Of a stretch of DNA of 64,000 nucleotides, positions 22,161 to 33,897 are shown piece after piece. The position numbers and the translations under genes were made by a program. Under the pieces are notes generated by a model. That model had not been told where the DNA came from. It did not search any database and saw nothing but the letters and a program-made list of their open reading frames with translations. This stretch comes from Cocos nucifera (taxonomy: Eukaryota > Streptophyta > Magnoliopsida > Arecales > Arecaceae). Each line of letters opens with the position of its first letter. Position 1 is the stretch's first letter. The stretch spans positions 310,001-374,000 of the forward strand of contig QRFJ01000779.1 in NCBI GenBank assembly GCA_006176705.1. Reading direction: 5' to 3'.

Positions 22161-22740
22161 ATTATATCATGGATATCTATCTTTGGCATTATAGGCTTAG
22201 TCATCTTGACAAGAACAGGATAAATGGATTAGCATAAGAGGGAAACCTCGACATCAATGATTGTGAATCATTGATAGCTTGTAAATCTTGTCTTCTTGGA
22301 AAAATGATAAAGTTATCTTTTACTAAAAAAGGTGAAGGAACAGATAAAGTTCTAAGTCTCATACATAGTGATTTATATGGATCTATGAACTTAAGTGCCA
22401 AAGAATGATATTAATATTTCATTACAGGATCTATCTGGGCATGGGTGTATCTGGCCTAAATCATTTGAAATGTTCAAATGATTCAATAATAAAAAAGAAA
22501 AACAAACTGAAAAGATCATTGGAACTCTTTGATCAGATCGAGGAGGTGAATACTTAATCCAGTAAGTTTGTGACATATCTAGGAGAGAATAGGATTCTCT
22601 CAGTGGATTCCTTTTAAGAACATAGGATATCTGAAAGAAAAAAATTGAACTTTGTTAGACATGGTTCAATCCACGATAGGGTTCACTTAGTCTGCCTATT
22701 TCAGGGATTGTGCTTTACTAACTGGCTTTAGTTTTACTCT
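22161..22740 (+). pseudogene. Copia B pre-integrase and integrase
   Basis: The pre-integrase motif is clear: LWHYRLSHLDKNRINGLA, then LDINDCESLIACKSCLLGKM. It is followed by HSDLYGSMNLSAKE, a degraded core, SDRGGEYL near 22540, then WIPF (the equivalent of WTPPGTP) and NXTLLDMVQSTIGFT. A stop inside the first Asp block and several frameshifts are present. Confidence 0.7.
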
Positions 22741-24214
22741 GAAAATTTAGGTTATCGAGTGCAAATCTATTCGCATAGATTCCATATGGGATATGGATCG
22801 GGCATAGACCTAGACTCTTCTCACTTTTCGATTTTGGGAGTTGGATCGGCCTATGTCATATAGGTTTGCACACAGATAAACTTGGATCCTGATCCAATAG
22901 GTATTTAAGGATGATTAATTCTACCATACTGAAGAACATGAGATGTTCATCAGTAGTAGGGCATTCCTTTTGGAAAGAAGTTCCTTAGAGAAGGAACTGA
23001 TGCCTATTAAGTTGAAGTCAGAGAAGTTTGACTGATAGAAAAGAACCGACATAGTCTAGTAAACCTACAGAACCAGATTTGATCAGATCAAATCTAGAGC
23101 CCATTAAAGTATCACCTTTAAGGATATTTGGTATAGTATCGTGTTAGCTGGATAGATACTTTAGTATCTAGGTTTGGGATGGTGATCCTATTGAACTCGA
23201 TGAGAACAACAAGGATCCGATCACCTATAGAGATACAATGCAGTGATCTGACTTTGAGAAGTAGCTTGGAGCCACATGATCTAAATTGAAGTCCATGAAA
23301 ATCAATAGTGTATGGACACTAAATGATTCATTGAAGGGATAATATCCATTGGGTGTGAATGGATTTTTAAAAGGATCAGAGTGGCATAGATGAGAAGGTA
23401 AAGACCTTAAAGCCTGTTTGGCTATTACCATAGAATTAGAACATACATTTTGAGCATATGCCTTTGTTATGAAGAAAGATAAATTCTGCATTTGTAATTG
23501 GACAAAATATTATGTAGTGTTATTCCTTGTGTTGTCTATGGATGAAATTCTCTTAATCGAAAATAACATCCTAGCATTGCAAAGAATAAAGATTTAGCTA
23601 TCATCTTATTTCTTCATGTACGTGACCAGACATGATATACTCACTAGAGGTAGTGAGTAGATACCAATCTGATCCAAGTGAGAGCCACTAGAAGATTGTA
23701 TAGACAATCCTTAAGTATTTAGAAAATATTAAGATCTAGTGACTCAAATATGGATGTACTGACTTAAAACATATGGATGTTTTAATTTCAGCCAAAACAA
23801 GATGACAACTAGAGAATGTCGGCTCATACCCTAATTGTAGAAGCAATCTACTGGAAAGATTCGAAATAGGATACTTTAGCCTATTCAGTTAGTGATGTAG
23901 AGACATCATGGGATATGATGCTACCATATAAGCTATATAGTTGCTGAGGTTCATTAGCAGGATGGGAGTGGCACACTCCATAGATGGTCTAGTCCTATCA
24001 TAGCACTGAAGCCATAGCTCAGGCTAAAGAACTGAAGGACCAGCATATTTTGTATCGCTATCATCTAAGATATTAGATCTGGGTGATGCTGACTTTTGGA
24101 AGATTGATGGAAAAGAAGAACCTGACCGACCTATTTGCTAAGGCCTCAAAACTAAGAAGTTCTACGAACTCAAGTGGAAGATAAGATATTTGATATCGTT
24201 CTGATTGGCTTTAG
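22741..24214 (+). pseudogene. Copia B reverse transcriptase and RNase H
   Basis: RT pieces are DPIELDENNKDPITYRDTMQ with KSMKINSVWTLNDSLKG (23180-23340), then FVMKKDKFC and LVLSMDEILLIENNILALQR, where the YVDD box has decayed to SMDE. RNase H pieces follow (VTRHDILTRGS, TLIVEAIYWKDSK, and HILYRYHLRY near 24045). Part of the RT palm is deleted. The element is older than the family A copies, judging from the loss of frames. Confidence 0.65.
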
Positions 24215-24226
24215 TCCAAGTGGGAG
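24215..24226 (+). other. Copia B polypurine tract
   Basis: TCCAAGTGGGAG directly before the LTR, nearly the same as the family A tract (ACAAGTGGGAG). Confidence 0.6.
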
Positions 24227-27091
24227 TTGCAGAAAATATGCTCTAAAGCCAATCATCTATGTGGTAGATGATTGAAATTAGTATATGAATTATCTAATAA
24301 TAATAGTTATTTGGTTGGTTCATCATAAAAGTTCTATCTTCCTTAAATAAACTCCTAAATTATGATGAAGTCCTTAGAACCACAACAATCAATAAAGGAG
24401 GATTTATCGGATGATTCTTAAATTGTTCATGACCAAATGATAAGTTATTAATAAGGATGATAACTTATCAAGCGTAGGTCGCTGTATGCCATATGCATTG
24501 GTTGTCCTCATAACCAAGTGGTGTGGAGACACTGTATGGCATCCAGGTGAGATGTAGGAGTACATCTACACTGAACATGATCAATGTAGCACTCTACTAT
24601 AAAGAGTAGATAGCTAAGGCCAATGGATATAAGTATCTCTCCGATCTGAGATCACCATGGTGACTTGCAAGCAACTCACTGTACTTTGATGTCGGACTAA
24701 CTATATCTCTAATATAGGTTCAAAAGGTTTCTGGGTACAGTCAAGTACTTATAAAGTCAGTGTATGAGTCAAGATGGGATTGACCACTTCTGATTAACTT
24801 CAGGAAGAAAATGACTCGCTGTATTTTAATTTAGCAAAACCTAGGCCTGGGTAATCCTCATGAGGTGTCACGAGATTCGCAAAATTTTGAGATATAATAG
24901 ACATAACTTGTATAAGTGTTTGATAGCATACTCAAAGTTGTCTTGAGCATTATTGGTCATAGGGATAAATTATATGGTAACCATGGGTTAGGGTTTTAAG
25001 AATGTTGCTTTGCATACATTTGACCTATCTGGACGTCGGAAATCATTAATAGATGGTAACTTCAATTGGTACAAGAATTGGTTCCTTTGCTACCAACTTA
25101 GGTTTAAACTTATGGGGTTATACACATTAGAGCTTGTAATCTGATCAGATGGTTAATCGATGATTGATAATTGATTCGAGATCAAATATTTAATCCGATT
25201 GATGTTTGACCTAATGCAAGTGTTGCAGGAAGATTGATTGGCAATTGGATTGCTAATTGGCTCAATTTGATTGAGCAATCGAGATGAGATCAAGTCTAAT
25301 TTAATTAAATTCAATTAAAATTAGTTTAAACTTAATTAGATTAAGTCTAGTTGATTTATTGGATAAGCCAATTGCAAGATAGAATAATTTCTTGTTTCAC
25401 TAGGACTTGGGTGCACCTAATTGACTTAGCATTTAAATCAGATTTAAATCTTAATTTAATATAATTTAATTAGGCTTCTAGTTAGCCTAAGATCACCTTT
25501 AATTAGGTTGCATTTGATGTAATTTAAATAGAATTTAAATTAGATTCAAAACTATTTTGACCTAGTCAAACAAGAGGAGTCCCAGTTGGACTGGGAATCT
25601 CTCTCTTTCTCTTGCACCTAAGACCCCACGCCTATTATTTTAATTCTTGATTTTTTCTAGATGAAATACCATGCCAAAGAGGAGTATCCATGCCCACATA
25701 TTAGATATTTTGGGAGTTTGTTATGACTTGGTCAAAACAAGAAAGAGTTGGGATTTCTTTCCTTCTTGCAGGAGTCTCCTTTCGACCAAACTCGTTTCTC
25801 CCTTGTGCGCCACCACTACACATGCCCTCCTTTTGATTTCTGCCCTTTCTCCCTTTCTTTTGGATGTTGGTTCTCTATTTAACATTCCAAAAATTAAGGA
25901 AGGGACGTCCAAGAGTTGGACACCCCATAGAAGTCCTCCTTTGACTAGGTTTTGACCTAGTCTTGCAATAAAAGGTGGATGCCTCTTATGAGATGGTTAT
26001 AGGACGTAAAAAATCCTAGAAAAAATAGAGAAAAAGGAGAAGAAGGTGTGAAGGATTTGTGGCACCAAGATTCATGGAGAAGAGCCTTCAATTAAGATAT
26101 TAAAAGTTGATGTCTTGAAGAGATAAGGTAAGAGAAGATTGTCTTCTCTTATATTTTTTCTTTTATGTTTCTCTCTTTCTATTTTATTTATGATTTATAT
26201 GATAAAAATCTGAGAGAGAGAGAGGATTTGGGTATGGAGATGAGTGCTCTAAGTTGTTGGGGCATGGTGTTAATTTTTTGGATATGATCCGATCATGTCT
26301 TGATGAGAGAAGGAGAAAAAAAGAAAGGTCTTCTCTTAAAGTTTCTTTTAGAACCCTTCCTCTCTAATTTTTGTAAAAATTTTATATGATAAAAATTAAA
26401 AATATTAGATCTAGAAACTTAGGTGAAATTCTAGAGGAAAAGGTCTCCTCTTATCCTAGCATAGAGATGTTTTTAGGACATCCACTGTTGATGTCCTGAA
26501 GGAGAAGATTTATCTTCTCTTAGGATTTATTTTTTATTGATTTTATTTTCTGATTTATTGGAGATCAAAGGGTTAGATTCTTTCTTTATTCCTTCTCATG
26601 TTCTTCATCTCTTAGAGTGTCCAAGAGATCCAAAGTACATGTATTTGATTAACCATCAGGAGGGATCCACGAGAAGCTAGCACTACGAGCGGATCTTTGT
26701 TCAACGAACCTTCGATCTGTGTTGCAGGTTCATGTAGATTATCTGTAGAGGTTGAATGGTTGTGCGGCTCCAAAGGCAATAACAAATTCAGCCACAGAGT
26801 TCTTGACTCATGCAAAGGTAAGAGATCTAATCTCTTGGTGACCTTGATGCGATCAAGGGTTAGATCTAGAATTGTTCTAGATCTAGGTATTGATATGATC
26901 AATACCAGTTATGATTAATTTAATTTTAGATTTATATTTACATCATAACATATTATAGATCCCTGATGTAGGATTTTGTAATTTGATTACGTGCATATTG
27001 TAGATTAAATAGTTTAATCTATGTCTTTCGCTGCTCTATATTTCGAAAAAATTTTAAAATCTATGCATGAAATCTTGCATGTTTCTCATCA
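24227..27091 (+). repeat. Copia B 3' LTR, complete
   Basis: About 2865 bp from TTGCAGAAAATATG to TTCTCATCA. Its first ~980 bp align with 10224-11208 and the whole aligns loosely with the reverse-strand LTR at 55376-57866. It includes the shared GTGTGGAGACAC module (near 24525), a possible TATA-like AATAAAAGG near 25967 and a pyrimidine/purine-rich R-U5. The 61-96 codon frames in it (for example 25671-25955) have no homology and are treated as chance. Confidence 0.82.
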
Positions 27092-27096
27092 GTTAC
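27092..27096. repeat. Target site duplication GTTAC, right copy (copia B)
   Basis: Matches 10219-10223. Right of it the sequence is gypsy G1 untranslated region. Confidence 0.8.
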
Positions 27097-28130
27097 CTCC
27101 CGAACTTCTCCATAAGATAAATGCTAACCATGTTCGGAATAGAAAGAGAACCTCATCCTAACATGGATGAAGATCTCTGATTGTTTAAAATAAGATGAAA
27201 AGGGGAGAGGCCCTCTCAATGGCCCTTTCATGCCCTAGCAACCTTGTCAGAAATAGGAGGATATTGTCGTGACAAGGATAAGTGCTAACTATATTAGGAA
27301 CAGAAGGAGAACCTCATCCTAACATGGATGAAGACCTCCGAATGTTTAAGATAGGAGAAAAAAGGAGAGAGGCCCTCTCAGCGATCCTTTCGCATCCCAG
27401 CAATCTTGTTAGGAATAGAACCTCATCCTGACAAGGATAAGTACTAACCATGTTAGGAATAGAAGGAGAACCTCATCTTAACATGGATGAAGACTTTCAG
27501 TTGTTTAAGATAGGAGGAAAAGGAGAGAGGCTCTCTCAACTATCCTTTTGCACCCCAACAACCTTATCAAGAACAGGAGGAGGACCTCATCCTGACAAGG
27601 ATAAGTGCTAACCATGTTAGAAATAGGAGGAGAATCTCATCCTAACATGGATGAAGACTTCTGATTGTTTAAGATAAGAAGAAAAAGTGAGAGGCCCTCT
27701 CAGCGGTCCTTTCATGCCCCAACAATCTTGTTAGAAATAGGAGAATGACCTCATCCTGATAAGAGTAAGTGCTAATCATGTTAGAAATAGGTGGAGAACC
27801 TTATTCTGATATGGATGAAGATCTTTGATTGTTTAAGATAGGAGAAAAAAGGGAGAGGCCCTCTAAGTGGCCCTTTTGTGCACCAACAACCTTGTCAAGA
27901 ATAGGAGGAGGACCTCATCTTGACAAGAGTAAGTGCTAACCATGTTAGAAATAAGAGGAGAACCTCATCCTAACACAGATGAAGATCTTCAATTGTTTAA
28001 CATAGGAGGAAAAGGAGAGAGGCCCTCTCAGCGGCCCTTTTACACCCTAGCAACCTTGTTAGGAATAGAAGGAGGATCTCATCCTAATAAAAATAAATGT
28101 TAACCATATTAGGAAAAGTAGGAGAAACTC
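27092..28130 (+). mobile_element. Tat-like gypsy G1, right part: 161-bp tandem repeats
   Basis: Continuation of G1 after the copia B insertion. About six units of 159-163 bp begin near GCTAACCATGTTAGGAATAG at 27122, 27283, 27446, 27606, 27769, 27928 and 28087. Each carries the near-palindrome GAGAGGCCCTCTC and two AGGAATAGGAGGA-type stretches. The array is cut at 28130 by the terminus of a copia A LTR, with AACTC as candidate target duplication. Confidence 0.82.
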
Positions 28131-28707
28131 TGAAGGAAAATCCTGATTTTCTGGACCAGGTTCGTTCAAATCTGATCAGATCGAGAGATATATTTCAAAA
28201 TTTTTCTCTCGATCCCAATCAGATCTGGAATATTTCAGATCTAATTTTATTATTTTAATAATAGAAATAAAATAAAGATAAATTAAATCAAATTTAATTT
28301 ACCTAATTTGGGTAATCCTATTACCCTATTGATGATCCTGTTTGCAGCGGAAGGTTCTGGATCTAGCCACGCAAGCGCCTGGCCTCTACCGGTATCCACT
28401 CGGGCTAGATCTGGAGATCCTCTTCTTCTCTATCACACCTTCAAAAATCAGATCTGGATCTAATCTGGAGGATCTTCAAAACTCCTTTTGAAGGTCTGCA
28501 GTCGTCCTTTGCAGCAGTGCAGCCTTCTTGCTTTTGATCGCCTTTCTTTGATCTGGATCGCACCAACCAAAGTCCAAAACTCCTTTTGGACGTGGAGAGC
28601 AAGGGGAGAAGATGGTTTGGCATGGAGAAAGAGGGGAGAGGCAGCCTTGGAGTGTGGGAAACTTTGATCTCAATTCAATTCCTTTATTTGAGTTGGGCAC
28701 AGAGTCT

Positions 28708-28715
28708 TATTTATA
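28708..28715 (-). promoter_or_regulatory. LTR TATA box (element C)
   Basis: The reverse strand reads CTATAAATAAGAC, identical to the motif at 43561. Confidence 0.6.
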
Positions 28716-29033
28716 GACTGACTGTGATCCAGCTTCTCTTATTCCCAACCAATCACAACCCTTTGTGAAATTAGATCTAAATCTGATTGATGGAAATAGA
28801 GTCCCTTGGATTCCTACTTAGAGGGTGCCTAAGACCGATCAAAGTTGGTTTTAGGGAGAACTCTAATTGGAATCCAAAAGAGAGGTGGAGTCCTTGTCCA
28901 ACAAGGACTCCAAGACTCCTCCAAACTTGGGCTCACGCCACCCTTGGCATGCACCCTCCTCCTTGCCAGGTTCTGGCAGGGGGATAGGCCCCCACCAGCT
29001 CTCCAATAGGTGCATGACATGTGGTCAAAAGTC

Positions 29034-29105
29034 AAAGGGTCAATGGTTAACGTTTGACTAGTCAAAGGTAGACTTTTGACCAAAGTCAAAGAACAAGAAA
29101 TGGTA
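29034..29105 (-). promoter_or_regulatory. W-box cluster (element C LTR)
   Basis: Multiple TTGAC/GTCAA cores, matching the cluster at 43187-43248 in reverse. Confidence 0.55.
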
Positions 29106-29368
29106 GGTGACCAAAAATGGCAGGTAATGTCTTACAAATAAGACAACCTTTTCTGACTTGGACAACCTCCAGTCAGACCATATGAAGGCCTCTGATTGAG
29201 CACAAACTCCTTTGGCTCAGATAGGATAACTTATTTATGATAGCAAAAGAAGAACGTTAGGTTCAATCGAGTGCTAGCACGATTTCCTTGAACCTAATTG
29301 AATCTTATTCAGATCAATTGAACTAGATCAGTTCAATTGATGATCACCAGATTCAAACCCTTGTTTGT

Positions 29369-29635
29369 GTGACCCAGTTAGGTTCAGTTCTATATGGTAA
29401 TGGGATATGTCATGATCTCCATCATCGACATCATCGAAACTTCTTTCGATGGATCAGAACTCTTCTGATTCGAACAGCTAGAATGATCGATCATCTAAAT
29501 CATTCTAATTGCTCCCAAAATCCACCAGTGACACCTAGCAGTATATGGTGGCAACCCATCAGAGCTGAATGCGAACCTCTTGGTGCAGCTACCTATGTGA
29601 TTCAGTTCTTCTATCTTGAGCCTCGATCAGATTAG
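29369..29635 (+). other. Antisense open frame inside copia A LTR (element C)
   Basis: 88 codons, antisense to the LTR, with the same protein sequence pattern as 112-363 and 42640-42987. No domain recognised. Confidence 0.2.
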
Positions 29636-30406
29636 GGTTAAGGTAAACTCGTCAAACCCTAGTCTCTGTTATATGATGTAATCATTCAATTCGAGTCCAA
29701 TGTGAAAATCTAAATAGAAACTCTTTCTATTATTTCACTCTACCATGGCCATGAATTTCTGGACTTGACTCTCATGATCATCATAGGGCTGCTCCTCTAC
29801 CACCGAGGTAGATAGATTCCATCTTGACGTCATCCAGTTCCTACAATGAACATGTCATAGCCAACATACACCTCACGGTTCCATATGGCTAGGAGATCGA
29901 GTAATGGTGTAGTCAAACTATAACACCCTCAAGGTGAACTGCTGATGCACCTCAGGTCAAAGAAGCAGACACACTACTGCAGCATCGAGTCAGTCATCGA
30001 CGAGAAGGTAGACTCCCTAATGACTACACGAGGTGGTCACGCTCAGTGCCCTCGTTCTCTAACGAGTATCTGTACTCTCGCTCCGTTGTCTCCATACCCT
30101 AGACTTAAGACTCATCTATTGAAGAGAAGCGATTGTACACTAACCTTCCGGATCAATCACCATCCTCGTGATGTATGGTCGGGAGCAATTTATGAGTTAA
30201 TAATGATTATTCATGTCTTAAATTTTCAACTCTTGAAAATATGAATTATCATTGCCATTAACTCAAAGGATGTATCACAGACACTAATACACATATGTGA
30301 TAGAAAATAACCCATTTATTGCTTTTAATCAAAATTACAATTTTGCCCCTAGAAGTGTATTACAAGTGTCAGCCAATTCTGCCTTCTAGGGCATGTATAT
30401 CTAACA

Positions 30407-32050
30407 ATCTCCCACTTGTCCTAAAGCCAATTGTCTACAAGTTGACTCTCTTGATCTCGACATAATCCTTTTTGAGGTAATCACGGATGAGGTGATATCG
30501 CCGCTCAATATGCTTGGATTTTTGGTGAGACCTTGGCTCCTTAGCAAGGGCTATGGCGCCATTGTTGTCGCAGTATAGAGGAATGGCATTTGATGGTATT
30601 ACTCCGATTTCTGCAACAAACTTCTTGTACTAGAATGCTTCCTTTGCAGCCTCTGATGCAGCGATATATTCTGCTTCCATGGTGGAATCTGCTATCACCG
30701 TTTGCTTGAAACTCTTCCAGCTGACAGCTCCACCATTGCACACAAACAGACTTTCAGATGTCGACTTTCGATCATCTATATCGGACATGAAATCCGAGTC
30801 TGTGTATCCCTGGACTTGGAGTTCTCCGTTACCAAAAACCAGCATCATATCCTTAGTTCTTCTCAAGTACTTAAGGATACATTTCACAGAAGTCCAGTGT
30901 TCTTCACCTGGATTTGACTGATATCTGCTTGTGACACTCACAGCATGGGCTATATCAGGTCGTGTACATAGCATGGCATACATGAGGCTCCCTATTGCAG
31001 AAGCATAAGGGATCTTGCTCATGCGTTCTATTTCCTCAGGTGTGCTAGGGCACATCTTCTTGGAAAGATGAATACCATGTCTGAAGGGTATTAATCCCCT
31101 CTTAGAGTTTTCCATACTAAACCTCTTTAGTACTTTCTCTATGTACATCTTCTGTGAAAGTCCTAGCATCCTATTCGGTCTATCCCTATAGACCTTAATT
31201 CCTAGAATAAAGGATGCTTCACCTAGGTCTTTCATGGAGAATTCCTTGGACAACCACATCTTGACTGATGTCAACATGGGAATATCATTCCCATAAGGAG
31301 GATGTCATCCACGTACAATACGAGGAAGACAACAGCGCTCCCACTGACCCTTTTGAAAACACACGATTCCTCTTCATTTTTGATGAAATCAAACATTTTG
31401 ATCACATCATTGAAATGAGTGTTCCAGCTCCGAGATGCTTGCTTAAGTCCATATATGGACCTTTGCAGCTTGCAAACCTTATGATCAGCATCACTGGATG
31501 TGAAACCTAGCGGTTGTTCCATATAGATATCTTCCTCAAGACATCCATTTAGGAATGTCGTTTTCACGTCCATTTTCCATATATCGAAATAGGCTACAAC
31601 AGCAAGCAATGTGCGGATGGATTTTAGCATAGCTACTGGGGAAAAGGTATCCTGATAGTCAATGCCTTCGCATTGACTATAACCTTTTGCCACTAGTCTA
31701 GCCTTGAATGTCTCCACATTCCCATCTGCACCAATCTTTCTCTTGAAGATTTATTTACATCCAATAGGTACTATACCTTCTGGTGGATCTACCAAGGTCT
31801 AGACTTGGTTTGAGTGCATCGAGTCAATTTCTGACTGCATTGCCTCTGGCCATTTCTCAGAGTCGATATCTGATATCACCTCGTTGTAGGTTTTGGGATC
31901 ATCACCAGGAGCACCATTACCTACGAGGAATATTTCCTCTACATCCTCTGAAATAATACCTAAGTATCTTTCAGGAGAACGGGAAACTCTTTCCGATCTA
32001 CGAGGTGGAGGAGGTAGTGTTCTTATTGGCTCAACCTGATTTGGTTCCAC
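30407..32050 (-). pseudogene. Copia reverse transcriptase plus RNase H (element C)
   Basis: It begins with the MEPNQVEPIRTLPPPPRR linker (32050) and continues through KPxW, RT core METFKARLVAKGYSQ, MDVKTTFLN and EQPLGFTSSD, the YVDD box coded at 31304-31315, then RNase H with GYTDSDFMSDIDDRKSTSES and ADSTMEAEYIAASEA. Frames 31271-31717 and 30630-31277 overlap at a frameshift just after the catalytic box. A two-codon loss is seen before the MDVK block. The RNase H tail is shortened by an internal deletion of about 85 bp next to the PPT (30450), relative to element D. Confidence 0.87.
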
Positions 32051-33045
32051 TTGGTCCTTAGCTCATTCTGCTTGTGAGACTTTCTCATCAAGCTTGATCT
32101 ATTTTCCAATGCCGCTATCTTGAATGAACTGTTTTTCAAGAAAGATGGCATGTCGACTCACAATCATATTGTGGTCTTCTGGAATGTAGAAATAGTATCC
32201 TAATGACTCTTTAGGATATCCTATGAATCGAGCTCTAAAGGACCAAAACTCTAACTTGTCCGCTTGTTGTCTTTTGACATGAGCTGGACAACCCCAAATT
32301 CTGAGATGACTCAGACTTGGTTTCTTACCTGTGCCATATCTCATACGGTGTGGTAGGAACGGTTTTAGAGGGAACCCTATTCAGTAAATAGATTGAAGTT
32401 AACAATGAGTGTCCCCAAAGAAAATCAGAGAGGTCTGTGAAGCTCATCATGGACCGAACCATATCTAATAGGGTCTGATTTCTCCATTCTGAAACTCCAT
32501 TGAGTTGAGGTGTTCCTGGTGGAGTCCATTGAGAGACTATGCCATTTTCCTTGAGATAGTCTAGGAATTTTCGTCTAAGGTATTCACCTCGTCTAAGGTA
32601 TTCACCTCCTCGATCTGATCGAAGAACCTTAATGGGTTTTCCAGTTTGTTTTTCTACTTCATGTCTGAATTCTTTGAACTTTTCAAAGGCTTCAGACTTA
32701 TGTCTCATAAGATACACATACCCATACCTAGACAGATCATCGATAAAGATAATGAAGTAGACAAAATTGCCTCTAGCCGGCACATCAAATCGGCCGCACA
32801 CATCAGTATGTACTAGGGCAAGGAGATCTATGGCCCTCTCCCCATGTCCAACAAAAGGGAGTTTAGTCATTTTGCCTTGAAGATAGGATTCACAAGTTGG
32901 ATATGACTCAGAAGTCAATGGACTCAATAGCCCATTTTTCTCCAATTTGTTGATTCTATCTTCTGCTATATGACCTAATCTCAGGTGCCATAGATATCTG
33001 TCGTTTGGACTATCCCTAGGTCGTTTGGCATTCACTTTTTACTCG
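32051..33045 (-). pseudogene. Copia integrase (element C), with internal 18-bp duplication
   Basis: Frame 32325-33035 (236 aa) holds the pre-integrase zinc motif (YLWHLRLGHIAEDRINKLEK with CESYLQGKM), the core (HTDVCGRFDVPARGNF; FIDDLSRYGYVY; LRSDRGGEYL; PPGTPQLNGVSEWRNQTLLD) and reaches SKTVPTTPYEIW. The next frame, 32099-32344, carries on with SHLRIWGCPAHVK and the IGYPKESLGYYFY block. An exact 18-bp tandem duplication (32573-32590 and 32591-32608) repeats the residues GEYLRR just after the catalytic SDRGGEY, in frame. The rest of the core is open, so this is the best-preserved integrase in the window. Confidence 0.87.
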
Positions 33046-33893
33046 AATAACGAGCATACCTCTAGAAGGACCTTCCTTCTTATTCTTCAGGGTGACCAGG
33101 TAAGTAGGGCAGTTTTGCTTTCAATGGCCATCGCTATTGCAATGGAAACACTTTTCTTTGACATCGGTCTTTTTCTTCGGCTCTGCTTTCTTCTTCTTAG
33201 ATCCTTCCACCTTTTGCTTTTTCACAGACTTCTTTTTCTTTCTATAAGACTTTCTTTTGGAAGAAGTCCATTCCATAGCAAGAACTGAGCCTTTAGAACC
33301 TTTCATAGAAAGCTCAGCGGTAACCAGCATATTCATTAACTCGGCCAAGGAATTCTGAAATTTATGCATGTGGTAATTCATGATGAATTGCCCATATGCA
33401 TCAGTCAAGGATTGCAGAATAATATCATTCTGCAGGTCCAAGTCTAACTTCACACCGAGCTTCTCAAGCTCTTCCATATCCTTGATCATTGTCAGACAGT
33501 GATCTTGGACTAACTGTCCATCACGCATCTTAGCCTTGAAAGTCATTTTGTGACTTGATATTTGGCTGCGCAACTCTGTTCACCAAACATCTCTTACAGG
33601 TGAGCCAACATTTGGCGAGCAGTCCCTATATCCTCGTGTTGGTGCTGGAGCTCATCAGACATCGAGCCCAACATGTAATATCTGGCCTTATTGTCTTTGT
33701 CAATCCATTTTTTCAGAGACACTCTCTGTTCAATAGATGGACGGGCTGGTAAGGTGGGAGGGTCCTGGTCCAAAACATGTGTTAACTTCTCGAAACCCAA
33801 AATAATTTTGTAGTTCCTGAGCCAATCTTTATAATTGTGTCCAGTCAGTCTATGTGTGTCCAGGATACATGCCAATGGGTTGGACGCAGACAT
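33046..33893 (-). pseudogene. Copia gag (element C), fused to integrase region by protease deletion
   Basis: It starts at ATG 33893 (MSASNPLACILDTHRLTGHN), goes through MLGSMSDELQHQHEDIG, a stop after QMLAHL (CAG to TAA-type change near 33593), a frameshift near 33560, then FKAKMRDGQLVQDHCLTMIK and LQSLTDAYGQFIMNYHMHKF. A Lys-rich stretch and a zinc knuckle HCNSDGH follow, where the Trp codon TGG became the stop TGA near 33116. After GMLVI (about 33050) the sequence jumps to the region just before the pre-integrase. Compared with A1 (5284-5700), about 400 bp with the whole protease core is missing. Confidence 0.83.
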
Positions 33894-33897
33894 TTTC

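Larger units (their letters stand above)
10224..27091 (+). mobile_element. Copia family B element, inserted in gypsy G1 and itself interrupted by gypsy G2
   Basis: It comprises a truncated 5' LTR (10224-11208), gypsy G2 (11209-20956), a degenerate copia internal region (20957-24226) and a 3' LTR (24227-27091), all +. The two LTRs align from their first bases. The flanks share GTTAC and rejoin gypsy G1. The 3' part of the 5' LTR, the leader and the first bases of the G2 5' LTR are missing, so a deletion at 11208/11209 followed the G2 insertion. Confidence 0.8.
28131..30406 (-). repeat. Copia A 3' LTR, complete (element C)
   Basis: 2276 bp, with termini TGAAGG... and ...TAACA (the reverse of TGTTAG...CCTTCA). 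It contains the TATA box at 28708-28715, the W-box cluster near 29034-29105, the 16-base inverted repeat CTCGTTCTCTAACGAG (about 30051-30066) and the long hairpin near 30185-30270. Confidence 0.92.

Noticed and set aside
25671..25955. 94-codon + frame in the copia B LTR that might look like a host gene near 25-27 kb
   Set aside because: It lies wholly inside an LTR, has no recognisable domain, overlaps an equally long - strand frame, and reflects base composition.
27122..28110. 161-bp tandem repeats considered as centromeric satellite
   Set aside because: Only about six copies, bounded by gypsy G1 sequence and homologous to untranslated-region repeats of G2 and G3.
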